A program made the position numbers and the translations under genes. DNA of 16,690 nt from an uncultured Collinsella sp. (lineage in GTDB: Bacteria; Actinomycetota; Coriobacteriia; Coriobacteriales; Coriobacteriaceae): the NCBI GenBank assembly GCA_900762015.1, contig CAAFEX010000032.1, positions 1 to 16,690 of the forward strand, written 5' to 3'. Positions 1-6,613 of this stretch are shown piece after piece (within the stretch, counting starts at the first letter, position 1; every line of letters starts with the position of its first letter). The notes beneath the pieces are model-generated. The model searched no databases. It saw only the letters and a list, made by a program, of their open reading frames with translations, and was not told where the DNA came from.

Positions 1-597
1 ATGGCAGATCTTATTGTTGTCCTGGTCTTCGCCGTTCGATTCTATTGCCAGGTACTTAATGTCTTTTTTCTCGGTTTCTTTCTCGACCGTGCGGTCTCGG
101 ATGATATAGGTTCCGTTTGATTGACGCTCGAACGCAAAAGCGCGGCTGGGCTTGTTGTCATACTCGCCGCCCCATACGTGGATGACCTTTCCATCTTTGT
201 CAGAGTCGTCGTCGACCGACCAAATACTGTAGCCCGTCTTTTTATGCTCTTCGAAATTGAGCAAGGTGCGGATAGCATACCAGTTTGTATCGTCATTCTT
301 GGTCGTTACGTTCTCAAGGATGAGCTTGCTGGACGTGCCGTCGTTAAACAGGTGGCAGACGTTGCCGCGAACGTTGCCGTCTTGGTTGACGCTCGCGGTG
401 CGAAAATAGCCCGCGGGGCGAAGGCGAATGACGAAATTGTCGAGGCTGTCCGACGGTGCGGGTGTGTTGTCTGCAAATGCCGCTCGCAGGGGAATGCCCG
501 GCGCTGCGGTTTCGGGCAGGCTTGCAAGTGGTGACAACGCCGCAAGCCCTAGGCCCAGCGTAAACGCTCGGCGGCTGATGGCATGGTGTTCGGTCAT
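1..597 (-). CDS. Tat-exported ricin-lectin-like (beta-trefoil) protein, 3' end beyond window
   Basis: An open frame of 199 codons runs from an ATG at 597 to the window edge without a stop, so the C-terminus is missing. The ATG is preceded by GGAGAA at 601-606. The N-terminus has a twin-arginine export motif (S-R-R-A-F, about residues 8-12) followed by a hydrophobic stretch (LGLGLAALSPLASL), and a plausible signal-peptidase site near AFA-DN (about residue 42). The mature part has ricin-type traits: a G-x-V-x-x-W segment (GKVIHVWGG), an aromatic F-A-F block, then D/N-G-T-Y-I-I and K-Y-L-A-I, which matches the QxW/beta-trefoil pattern of 'F..xxxGtYxIxxxxSGkyLxV'. This suggests a secreted carbohydrate-binding protein. 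The Tat signal and reading frame are seen directly; the lectin assignment is inference from the pattern and could be wrong because only part of the domain is visible. Confidence 0.7.
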   Translation of the reverse strand, partial: MTEHHAISRRAFTLGLGLAALSPLASLPETAAPGIPLRAAFADNTPAPSDSLDNFVIRLRPAGYFRTASVNQDGNVRGNVCHLFNDGTSSKLILENVTTKNDDTNWYAIRTLLNFEEHKKTGYSIWSVDDDSDKDGKVIHVWGGEYDNKPSRAFAFERQSNGTYIIRDRTVEKETEKKDIKYLAIESNGEDQDNNKICH

Positions 598-902
598 AAC
601 TTCTCCATTCGCAGAGTGCGGTTATGCGATAGTTTTGGTCACTATACTGCCCAGATGTTTAAAGATGCTGGTTTAATTGTCTGCGCGGCGCAATAAATCG
701 GTGGGCGGACGTGTTGGGGTGTTTGTCGTTTTCGTACTGTTGCCACATTTGGGGCGGTTCCGGCGTCCGGCATCCTCGCGTTCGTCGGCTACAGGCATAA
801 GAAAGGGAGGGTCGGTTTACCGGCCCTCCCTGGGTACGAAGCGCTGGGGTACCGTCGCTTGTTTGCACTGCGACCGTGTTTCCCGTTGCGCTCGCCAGTC
901 GC
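598..902. other. Intergenic region between ricin-like gene and lipoprotein 1
   Basis: This 305-bp gap holds no convincing gene. For the minus-strand ricin-like gene it contains a good -10 (TATAGT, complement of 641-646) about 44 bases upstream of the ATG, but I see no good -35 partner. Near 797-830 lies the terminator of the lipoprotein gene. The rest (about 650-796) shows nothing I recognise; short frames here have no ribosome binding site and do not resemble a protein family. Confidence 0.5.
797..830 (-). terminator. Intrinsic terminator of lipoprotein gene 1
   Basis: Stem 805-815 pairs with 820-830 (GGGAGGGTCGG / CCGGCCCTCCC, one G-T pair) around a 4-base loop. Read on the minus strand the hairpin is followed by TTTCTTATG. 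It sits about 70 bases after the stop of the minus-strand lipoprotein gene at 903. Confidence 0.75.
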
Positions 903-1502
903 TTAGCGCTTGATCTCGATATCGTCGAGCTTGACGTCCATGGCCTCGGTCTTGGCCTCGGCGATGTCGTCGGCAAATTCCAGAGACTTCATCATGGTCT
1001 CGACGGCGTCCTTGTGCTCCTCGACGTTGTCGATGCGCACATACACGCTGCCACCGTCAACGTCGGTGAAGTACTCGGTCGTCACGCCGCCCGAGTGCGT
1101 AAAGTAGGCGCTGCGCCAGGTCTTGCCGTTGTACTTAACGGCATCGCTCTCGGTCCATCCAGAGTTGGCCTTCCATTTGGCCTCGTAGTCGAACAGCTCG
1201 TCGGCGTTCTTGTCAGAGTCGAAGACAGGGATGAAGCGATCGCTGGCGTGCTCGCTCTCGGTGAACTTAAACTGGGCCCTGTCGGCGGTATCGCCTGCAA
1301 CGTCCGTGATTTCGACGCCCTCGGGCACCTCGACTTTAAACCAAATGAAGTCAGTCCTCATATCCACGGCTGGCTTTTCCGCTCCACCGCCACCGTCACC
1401 GCCGCTGCCGGTAGCGCCGCCGCTGCCACCGCAACCCACCAAGGCAACCGCGGCAAAGAGACTGATGCAGAGGGTGAGAATCGCAAAGGCCTTCTTTTTC
1501 AT
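903..1502 (-). CDS. Secreted lipoprotein, 199 aa (paralogue 1)
   Basis: The N-terminus is a textbook lipoprotein signal: M-K-K-K, a hydrophobic core, and a lipobox L-V-G-C with the lipidated Cys at residue 24. A Gly/Ser-rich linker (about 25-42) then tethers a globular domain of about 150 residues. The domain contains D-F-I-W-F-K-V-E-V-P-E-G-V, a central Y-N-G-K-T-W, F-T-D-V-x-x-G-S-V-Y-V and an end block ETMMKSLEF that recalls PsbP/DUF1795-type small domains; that fold suggestion is only inference. A clear GAGGAGG ribosome site lies 7-8 bases before the ATG. It is a tandem paralogue of the next gene, of identical length, by eye about 45-50 percent identical. Its function is unknown; it is anchored on the outer face of the membrane. 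It is followed by its own terminator, so it is probably a single-gene transcript. Confidence 0.85.
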   Translation of the reverse strand: MKKKAFAILTLCISLFAAVALVGCGGSGGATGSGGDGGGGAEKPAVDMRTDFIWFKVEVPEGVEITDVAGDTADRAQFKFTESEHASDRFIPVFDSDKNADELFDYEAKWKANSGWTESDAVKYNGKTWRSAYFTHSGGVTTEYFTDVDGGSVYVRIDNVEEHKDAVETMMKSLEFADDIAEAKTEAMDVKLDDIEIKR

Positions 1503-1574
1503 GGTCGTGTCCTCCTCGATCTGTAACCGCCCATGGATTACCTGTCTTTACTGTACGCGTGGACGGCTCGCTAG

Positions 1575-1593
1575 GGTGGGCCATGTGTCCCAT
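1575..1593. promoter_or_regulatory. 19-bp near-palindromic motif, copy 1 (possible operator)
   Basis: GGTGGGCCATGTGTCCCAT occurs here and, base for base, at 2541-2559. Its core fits TGGGnCAnnTGnCCCA, a dyad typical of a dimeric regulator's operator. This copy lies about 73 bases upstream of the ATG of lipoprotein gene 1. The repeat is seen directly; the operator role is inference. Confidence 0.45.
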
Positions 1594-1637
1594 TCTGAGG
1601 GCCGGATTTGCGCCGTTAAGTGGCAATATGTTCGGGC

Positions 1638-1674
1638 GCAAAAGAGGGGAGGGCTGGTGCTGTCGGCCCTCCCC
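1638..1674 (-). terminator. Intrinsic terminator of lipoprotein gene 2
   Basis: Stem 1646-1656 pairs with 1664-1674 (GGGGAGGGC... / ...GCCCTCCCC, one G-T pair) around a 7-base loop, and the minus strand continues TCTTTTGCG. It lies about 70 bases after the stop of lipoprotein gene 2, the same distance and nearly the same stem sequence as the terminator of paralogue 1, so the duplicated unit probably included gene plus terminator. Confidence 0.7.
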
Positions 1675-1743
1675 GGGTTGGGCGCCCGTTGTTTTAATGG
1701 GGCGCATGTGCGCGGGTGCGCGTAGGCGCGTGCGGGTGTCCCG

Positions 1744-2343
1744 TTACTTGATCTCGATGCTCGAAATCTCGACTTCGCGTGCCTCGGAAACTGCCTCTTC
1801 CATGTCATCGGGGAACTCGATGGAGTTGAGGAGTGCCTCGGCTTCTTTCTTGTGCTGGTCGAAGTTCGAGATGAGGACGTAGACGCTTCCCGGCTCAACA
1901 TCGGTAAAAAGCATGGTTGAGATGCCGCTGTTGTCCTCGTATGTTCCGACGAGCCACGTCCTGCCGTTATACTCGACGGACCCGCCATCCTTCCACTGGA
2001 ACGTATCCCCCTTCTTTTCCGCCTGGTCGGCGTGGGATTCCTCGGCCGTCAGCGCTTTTTTCCAAACGGGGATAAAGCGATCGGCCGAGGCGTTCTCGTC
2101 TTCGGGGAAGGTGAGCTGGACCCTGTCGGCATTCTTGCCGGCAGAGTCGCTTACGCCGACGCCCTCGGGCATCTCGACCTTAAACCAGATGTAGTCGGTC
2201 TTCTTGGCGACGGGGGCCTTTTCCTTGCTCTCGCTCTTGGGGGCGCTGCCGCCGCCCGATGCGCTCCCGCCGCAGCCGACAAGGGCAAACGCGGCAAAGA
2301 GGGCGATGCAAAGGGAAAGGATCGATAGGGTCTTTTTCTTCAT
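1744..2343 (-). CDS. Secreted lipoprotein, 199 aa (paralogue 2)
   Basis: I chose the ATG at 2343 rather than an in-frame ATG at 2415, because it is preceded by AAGGAGG and because it starts the M-K-K-K signal peptide that aligns residue for residue with paralogue 1. The lipobox is again L-V-G-C with Cys24. A Ser/Lys/Gly linker (about 25-46) leads to a domain sharing D-Y-I-W-F-K-V-E-M-P-E-G-V, D-R-F-I-P-V, Y-N-G-R-T-W, F-T-D-V-E-P-G-S-V-Y-V and a final S-I-E-F with paralogue 1. Function is unknown; location is the outer face of the membrane. The two genes have separate terminators and upstream regions, so they are tandem duplicates rather than an operon. Confidence 0.85.
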   Translation of the reverse strand: MKKKTLSILSLCIALFAAFALVGCGGSASGGGSAPKSESKEKAPVAKKTDYIWFKVEMPEGVGVSDSAGKNADRVQLTFPEDENASADRFIPVWKKALTAEESHADQAEKKGDTFQWKDGGSVEYNGRTWLVGTYEDNSGISTMLFTDVEPGSVYVLISNFDQHKKEAEALLNSIEFPDDMEEAVSEAREVEISSIEIK

Positions 2344-2540
2344 GGTGGCGTCCTCCTTGTCTGCCAGGGACATCGTGTGCCGCGGATCGCTGGGGCGGCG
2401 GTTACGCATGTCCATGATGTCTTTGTTTACTGTGCGGTTATTCTTCCATTCGTCGTCCGGTGCCGTGATGAGCTTGCCCCAACATAGGGCTCCTTACCTA
2501 TAATGTATGCCCCAGTTGCCGCTGCCCGGAAGTCTCGAAA

Positions 2541-2559
2541 GGTGGGCCATGTGTCCCAT
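2541..2559. promoter_or_regulatory. 19-bp near-palindromic motif, copy 2 (possible operator)
   Basis: Identical to 1575-1593. This copy lies about 200 bases upstream of lipoprotein gene 2 and about 160 bases upstream of fchA, so it could act on either divergent gene. A CTCG also precedes both copies by three or four bases. The role is inference. Confidence 0.45.
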
Positions 2560-2614
2560 GTTTGCGGTGCCGACGCCTATCGTTCGTCATAGAAATCCGC
2601 GATGGCCAGGTGCG

Positions 2615-2643
2615 CTGACGCTTATGTACTTATGGGCTAGACT
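2615..2643 (+). promoter_or_regulatory. Candidate promoter of the fchA-folD operon
   Basis: CTGACG (4 of 6 to the -35 consensus) is followed after 17 bases by TAGACT (4 of 6 to the -10). Transcription would start near 2650, giving a leader of about 70 bases before fchA. Spacing is ideal but both hexamers are moderate. Confidence 0.35.
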
Positions 2644-2720
2644 TAGCACCATTATGTGATCGATGCGGTCGGTCGGCGGTTTCCGCCCGACCGATGTATA
2701 TGACTTGAAGGTGCATGCGT

Positions 2721-3353
2721 ATGAGCCAAGAGATGATGGACAAGACCTGCCGCGGGTTTGCCGAGGCGCTGGCCGCGCGCGAGCCGGTTCCCGGCGGCGG
2801 CAGCGCGAGCGCCTTTGTGGGCGCGCTGGGTGCCTCGCTTTGTGGGATGGTTGCTCGTTATGGGGCGACTAATCCCGCGCTTGCCGATCGCGCGGATGAC
2901 CTGACGCGCGCGTTTGCCCAGGCTGATGAGCTGGCCCAGGAGCTTGTCGAGTTGGTTTCCGAGGACGTTCGTGCCTACAGGCGGGTGTCCGCGGCGTACG
3001 GTATTCCGCGTGACGATCCGGCTCGAGCGACCGCGATTCAGGATGCGCTGCATGTGGCCGCTATGCCGCCGTATCGCATTATGGATGCCTGCGGGCGCGC
3101 ACTGGCGCTGCTCGAGGACATGGCCGACAAGGGTTCGCGTCAGCTGCTGTCCGATGTGGCGTGCGGCGCCGTGTTCTGCCGTGCCGCTATGCAGGGCGCG
3201 AGCTTGACGCTCTTTGCGAACACCACGTCTATGAAGGATCGCGCTCGTGCTGAGGAGCTCGAGACGGCGTGTGATGAGCTGCTCGACACATGGTTGCCGC
3301 GCGCCGATGCGCTGGCGCGCCGCGCCGCCGACGCTGCAAGGAAGAGAGGATAG
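2721..3353 (+). CDS. fchA: Methenyl-THF cyclohydrolase / formimino-THF cyclodeaminase family protein
   Basis: The 210-aa protein belongs to the FTCD_C/FchA family, a soluble cytoplasmic all-helical dimer that forms or opens 5,10-methenyl-tetrahydrofolate. Visible hallmarks are E-P-V-P-G-G-G-S-A-S-A at residues 21-31, S-E-D-V-x-A-Y-R-R-V near 80-89, and S-D-V-A-C-G-A-V-F-C-R-A-A near 144-156 followed by the N-T-x-S-M-K-D motif near 167-173. The length matches stand-alone bacterial FchA rather than the bifunctional animal enzyme. I chose ATG 2721 over 2715 because GAAGG at 2707-2711 is then 9 bases away. folD starts two bases after its stop, so the two are translationally linked. Since the neighbouring FolD appears to lack cyclohydrolase residues, the most likely job is methenyl-THF cyclohydrolase; deamination of formimino-THF from histidine breakdown remains possible, but no hut genes are visible. 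Confidence 0.85.
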   Translation: MSQEMMDKTCRGFAEALAAREPVPGGGSASAFVGALGASLCGMVARYGATNPALADRADDLTRAFAQADELAQELVELVSEDVRAYRRVSAAYGIPRDDPARATAIQDALHVAAMPPYRIMDACGRALALLEDMADKGSRQLLSDVACGAVFCRAAMQGASLTLFANTTSMKDRARAEELETACDELLDTWLPRADALARRAADAARKRG

Positions 3354-3355
3354 CC

Positions 3356-4210
3356 ATGGCTGAGCTACTGAAGGGTGCTCCCGTCGCCCGCGCTTTGACT
3401 GAGGAGCTCGCTGCCCGCTGCGCTGCGCTGCGCGAACGCGGTGTTGTTCCGACGCTTGCTATCGTGCGTGTGGGTGAACGCGAGGACGACCTATCCTACG
3501 AGCGCGGCGCCCTTAAACGCTGCGAAAAGGTTGGCATCGAGGCGCGTCGCGTGTTGCTTCCTGCCGGTGTTTCGCAAGACGAGCTGTTGACGGCCATCGA
3601 GGACATCAATGCCGACTCGGCTGTTCATGGCTGTCTGATGTTTCGCCCGCTGCCCGCCGGCCTTGACGAGAACGCCGTCGCCGCAGCGCTCGATCCCGCC
3701 AAGGACGTTGACTCCATGACGCCGGCTTCGCTGCTCACCACGCTTTCGGGGCGCGGCGAGGGTTTTGCCCCCTGCACAGCTGAAGCCGTGCTTGCTTTGC
3801 TGGATCATTACGGCGTTGAGCTGGACGGCGCCAAAGTTGCCGTGGTCGGACGCTCACTGGTAATTGGCCGCCCCGTTGCCGCCATGCTTACGGCGCGCAA
3901 CGCAACCGTGACGACGTGCCATACGCATACGCGCGATCTTGCCGCCGAGTGCTGTGCTGCCGACATTGTGGTTGCTGCCGTTGGACGCGCGCGTACGATT
4001 GGCGTGGATGCCGTTCGCGAGGACCAGACGATTATCGATGTTGGCATTAATTGGGACGAGGCCGCTGGCAAGCTGGTCGGGGACGTCGATTTTGATGCTG
4101 CGGCGCCGGTTGTTGGCGCAATCACCCCCGTGCCGGGTGGCGTGGGCGCCGTGACGACAGCAATTCTCGCCAAGCACGTGATCGAGGCGGCTGAGCGCGC
4201 GGTAAAATAG
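3356..4210 (+). CDS. folD: Methylene-THF dehydrogenase (FolD family), probably cyclohydrolase-deficient
   Basis: This 284-aa protein has the normal FolD length and both family signatures: the N-terminal folate domain with K-D-V-D near 116-119, the nucleotide-binding V-V-G-R-S-x-x-I-G-R-P at 163-173, and the C-terminal I-T-P-V-P-G-G-V-G near 256-264. It should oxidise 5,10-methylene-THF with NAD(P) in the cytoplasm. The catalytic loop is odd. In bifunctional enzymes it reads Y-x-x-x-K-x-K-x-C; here it is Y48-E-R-G-A52-L-K54-R-C56, so Ala replaces the catalytic Lys. The usual V-Q-L-P-L-P segment reads M95-F96-R-P-L-P, replacing the conserved Gln. Both residues are needed for cyclohydrolase activity in studied enzymes, while the Asp of K-D-V-D is kept. 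The start is ATG 3356, with GAGAGGA just before it and two bases after the fchA stop; upstream in-frame starts lie inside fchA. Confidence 0.9.
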   Translation: MAELLKGAPVARALTEELAARCAALRERGVVPTLAIVRVGEREDDLSYERGALKRCEKVGIEARRVLLPAGVSQDELLTAIEDINADSAVHGCLMFRPLPAGLDENAVAAALDPAKDVDSMTPASLLTTLSGRGEGFAPCTAEAVLALLDHYGVELDGAKVAVVGRSLVIGRPVAAMLTARNATVTTCHTHTRDLAAECCAADIVVAAVGRARTIGVDAVREDQTIIDVGINWDEAAGKLVGDVDFDAAAPVVGAITPVPGGVGAVTTAILAKHVIEAAERAVK

Positions 4211-4244
4211 GCGTTTGGAGGCTGTTTAGGGGGTTGGTTAGATA

Positions 4245-4482
4245 CCCCGTGGTCAAAAAAAGCCAAATATGAGTACTGTTGCCAAGATAGTCACATATGT
4301 TTTTTGTCCTTTGGGCTCCCTAACGATATTCATTCTCGTTGGGGAGCCCATTTTATTGAACCTATGGGGAATAACGTTGTCTTGCTTTTGGACAATTGGG
4401 GATTTCTGGCACTCATTACAAGGAAATTTGCTGCTACTAAATTGGTGACAGTACTCATATTTGGCATTTTTTGACCACAGGG
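4245..4482. repeat. 238-bp MITE-like long inverted repeat
   Basis: The ends are near-perfect inverted repeats: 4245-4290 against the complement of 4437-4482, about 46 bases with roughly six mismatches, sharing GTGGTCAAAAAA and GCCAAATATGAGTACTGT. The interior is AT-rich compared with the GC-rich flanks and holds no gene. No clear target-site duplication is visible at the edges. The size, long terminal inverted repeats, AT-rich non-coding core and position in an intergenic gap fit a miniature inverted-repeat transposable element or a REP/BIME-like dispersed palindrome. It fills most of the 355-bp gap between folD and the dipeptidase gene. The inverted repeat is seen directly; mobility is inference. 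Confidence 0.7.
4312..4357 (+). terminator. Terminator-like hairpin at the centre of the inverted-repeat element
   Basis: Stem 4312-4326 pairs with 4336-4350 (15 bp, one G-T pair; GGGCTCCCTAACGA / TCGTTGGGGAGCCC) around a 9-base loop, followed by TTTTATT on the plus strand. It lies about 100 bases after the folD stop and would end the fchA-folD transcript. The minus strand after the stem is A-rich, so termination is expected in the plus direction only. Confidence 0.65.
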
Positions 4483-4565
4483 ACTGCCGGGGCGGCGGTT
4501 TCGCCCTTTCTGCGCCGAAGCGATACACTGTTATCGTTTGATTTCTTCGCTCAAGGAGGATGCGC

Positions 4566-6089
4566 ATGCCGTGCACAACGATTTTGGTTGGTAAGAACGC
4601 GAGCTACGACGGGTCGACCCTGGTCGCGCGTAACGAGGACTCGTCCAACGGGGTGTTTGAGCCCAAGCGCATGCGCGTAGTGCACCCCGACGAGCAGCCG
4701 CGCGTCTACACGAGCGTCCTGAGCCACCTGACCGTTGAACTGCCCGATAACCCCATGCGCTACACGAGCGTCCCCGATGTTGTCCCGGGCCACGGCATCT
4801 GGGCCGAGGCCGGCTTCAACGAGCTCAATGTTGGCATGTCCGCAACCGAGACGCTCACAACCAACGAGCGCGTCCGCGGCGCCGATCCGCTCGTGGACTA
4901 TGTACCCGCCAAGGGCAACGAGGGTGAGGACGGCTATGTGCCGGCGCAGCCTGGTGGCCTGGGCGAGGAGGACATGGTGACCCTGGTCCTGCCGTACGCT
5001 AAGTCCGCCCGCGACGGCGTTCGTATCCTGGGCGACCTGCTCGAGCGCTACGGCACCTACGAGAACAACGGCATCGCCTTTAGTGATGTGGACGAGATCT
5101 GGTGGCTCGAGACCATCGGTGGTCACCACTGGATTGCCAAGCGCGTGCCTGACGACGCCTATGTGACCATGCCCAACCAGCTGGGTATCGACAGCTTTGA
5201 CCTGGATGACGCCGAGGGCGCCCAGGCCGACCACATGTGCTCCGCCGACTTGCGCGCCTGGATGGCCGAGTGGCATCTGGACCTGACGCTGGGCGTCGAG
5301 GGCGACGGCCCGGCTGCGGTCTTTAACCCGCGCGAGGCCTTTGGCTCGCACAGCGACAGCGACCACGTCTACAACACGCCGCGCGCGTGGTACATGCAGC
5401 GCTGTCTCAACCCCAGCGACGTGTGGGATGGCCCCGACGCCGACTACACGCCCGAGAGCGACGATATCCCCTGGAGCCGCGTGCCCGAGCGCAAGGTGAC
5501 CATCGAGGACATCAAGTACGTACTCTCGAGCCACTACCAGGGCACGGAGTACGATTGCTACGGTAGCAAGGGCACGCCCGCTACGCGTGGCGCCTATCGC
5601 CCCATCGGCATCAACCGCAACAGCCAGCTCGCCGTGTTGCAGCTGCGTCCCTATGCGCAGCCGGCCTATCGCGCCGTGCAGTGGATGGCGTTTGGCTCCA
5701 ACTCGTTTAACGCGCTGGTTCCGCTGTACGCCAACGTCGAGACCATGCCCGAGTACTATGCCGACACGCAGGCTCGCGTGACGTCCGAAAACTTCTACTG
5801 GGCCAACCGCCTGATCGGCGCGCTGGCTGACGTCCGCTTCCATGAGTGCGGTCGCGCGGTCGAGGATTATCAGGAGAAGGTCGGTGGCATGGGCCACAAG
5901 CAGATCCATGACATCGACGCTGCCGTAGCCGTTCTGCCCGAGGCCGAAGTGCCTGCCGAGCTTGCTCGCGCCAATGAGGCCTTTGCCGAGCGTGTTCGCG
6001 TGGAGACCGATGCTCTACTGGGCAAGGTGCTCTACACCACGAGCTGCGCCATGAAGAACTCTTTCGCGATGAACGACAACGTGAGGTAG
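4566..6089 (+). CDS. pepD: C69-family dipeptidase (PepD-like Ntn hydrolase)
   Basis: The 507-aa protein starts M-P-C-T-T-I-L-V-G-K-N-A-S-x-D-G-S-T-L-V-A-R-N-E-D, the hallmark of peptidase family C69. Cys3 would be the N-terminal nucleophile, exposed after removal of only Met-Pro, whereas some relatives have a slightly longer leader. I chose ATG 4566 because AAGGAGG (4553-4559) is 6 bases away; the ATG at 4560 touches the Shine-Dalgarno sequence itself. There is no signal peptide, so it acts in the cytoplasm on short peptides. Further family traits are W-A-E-A-G-F-N-E-x-N-V-x-M-S-A-T-E-T near 80-97, I-W-W-L-E-T-I-G-G-H-H-W near 178-189, and M-P-N-Q-L near 204-208. The gene appears monocistronic; a weak -10-like TACACT lies at 4524-4529, just beyond the inverted-repeat element. 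Confidence 0.9.
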   Translation: MPCTTILVGKNASYDGSTLVARNEDSSNGVFEPKRMRVVHPDEQPRVYTSVLSHLTVELPDNPMRYTSVPDVVPGHGIWAEAGFNELNVGMSATETLTTNERVRGADPLVDYVPAKGNEGEDGYVPAQPGGLGEEDMVTLVLPYAKSARDGVRILGDLLERYGTYENNGIAFSDVDEIWWLETIGGHHWIAKRVPDDAYVTMPNQLGIDSFDLDDAEGAQADHMCSADLRAWMAEWHLDLTLGVEGDGPAAVFNPREAFGSHSDSDHVYNTPRAWYMQRCLNPSDVWDGPDADYTPESDDIPWSRVPERKVTIEDIKYVLSSHYQGTEYDCYGSKGTPATRGAYRPIGINRNSQLAVLQLRPYAQPAYRAVQWMAFGSNSFNALVPLYANVETMPEYYADTQARVTSENFYWANRLIGALADVRFHECGRAVEDYQEKVGGMGHKQIHDIDAAVAVLPEAEVPAELARANEAFAERVRVETDALLGKVLYTTSCAMKNSFAMNDNVR

Positions 6090-6123
6090 GGATTTCCCGT
6101 CGATCGAATAGCGCTAAAACGCT

Positions 6124-6153
6124 TTGTCGCTTTCGCTCAATCTTGGGTACAAG
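6124..6153 (+). promoter_or_regulatory. Candidate promoter of the phasin-like / AarF operon
   Basis: TTGTCG (4 of 6) and TACAAG (4 of 6) are separated by 18 bases in the 99-bp gap after the dipeptidase gene. The predicted start near 6160 gives a leader of about 30 bases. Moderate evidence only. Confidence 0.35.
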
Positions 6154-6188
6154 AACGCCAATGCAGTTGTTTGTGATTGGAGACAACC

Positions 6189-6605
6189 ATGGTTATGAAA
6201 CTCGATCAGCTTGTTAACGGCGCCATTAACGTGGGCTTTGGCGCTGCCGCCGTTGCTGTCGAAGGCGGCAAGAAGGTCCTCGACGACCTTAACACCAAGG
6301 GCGAGCAGGTCCGCAAGGACACCGCCACCCCTGATATCGCCCGCAGCGTGTCCGACATGTTCGAGCAGGCCGGTGGTACCATCTCCGATCTGACCGAGCG
6401 CTTGGGCATGCAGGGCGAGACCGCGGCCCAGCGCGTGCTCGACGAGCTCATTCTTGCTCGCGTCCGCGTTATGACCGCCCCCGAGCGCACGGCCTTCCTG
6501 GCCCATGTGCGCGACATCGTCGATTCAGTCGAGGACAACGTGACCTCGGTGCCCGTTGAGTCCGTTGAGCCCGACGATGCGAAGGATACCGAAGAGGCCG
6601 AGTAG
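6189..6605 (+). CDS. Small phasin-like helical protein upstream of AarF
   Basis: The 138-aa protein is largely helical with no signal peptide. Residues about 10-30 form a small Gly/Ala-rich hydrophobic patch (N-G-A-I-N-V-G-F-G-A-A-A-V-A-V-E-G-G-K-K), then long amphipathic helices (K-V-L-D-D-L-N-T-K-G-E-Q-V-R-K-D; R-V-L-D-E-L-I-L-A-R-V-R-V-M-T), ending in an acidic tail rich in D and E. This layout resembles the short phasin-family proteins often found beside UbiB/AarF genes in Gram-positive genomes, which may coat lipid or polymer surfaces or bind the kinase. I chose ATG 6189 with GGAG at 6179-6182; a TTG at 6177 overlaps that site. The next gene begins 8 bases after its stop, so they are co-transcribed. 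Function is not established; the phasin label is inference from shape and context. Confidence 0.75.
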   Translation: MVMKLDQLVNGAINVGFGAAAVAVEGGKKVLDDLNTKGEQVRKDTATPDIARSVSDMFEQAGGTISDLTERLGMQGETAAQRVLDELILARVRVMTAPERTAFLAHVRDIVDSVEDNVTSVPVESVEPDDAKDTEEAE

Positions 6606-6613
6606 CAGCGCAG

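Larger units (their letters stand above)
2344..2720. other. Divergent intergenic region between lipoprotein 2 and fchA
   Basis: This 377-bp stretch carries the upstream regions of two divergent genes. It contains the second copy of the 19-bp dyad motif (2541-2559), a perfect TATAAT on the plus strand at 2499-2504 (nearest -35-like TTGCCC is 19 bases away, which is long), and a better-spaced plus-strand promoter at 2615-2643. On the minus strand, a segment near 2437 (ACAGTAAA...GACA...ATGG) resembles one near 1556 upstream of the paralogous lipoprotein, again suggesting duplication of the whole unit. No gene is supported here. Confidence 0.5.

Noticed and set aside
4253..4576. Minus-strand frame of 107 codons across the inverted-repeat element
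   Set aside because: It spans the terminal repeats and the hairpin, has no ribosome site and no protein-like pattern; the region is better explained as a non-coding element.
4551..5909. Minus-strand open frame of 452 codons opposite the dipeptidase
   Set aside because: Shadow frame; the plus strand encodes a complete C69 peptidase with all hallmarks.
6102..6135. Possible terminator after the dipeptidase gene (AGCG...CGCT followed by TTT)
   Set aside because: Only a 4-bp stem; too weak to call.
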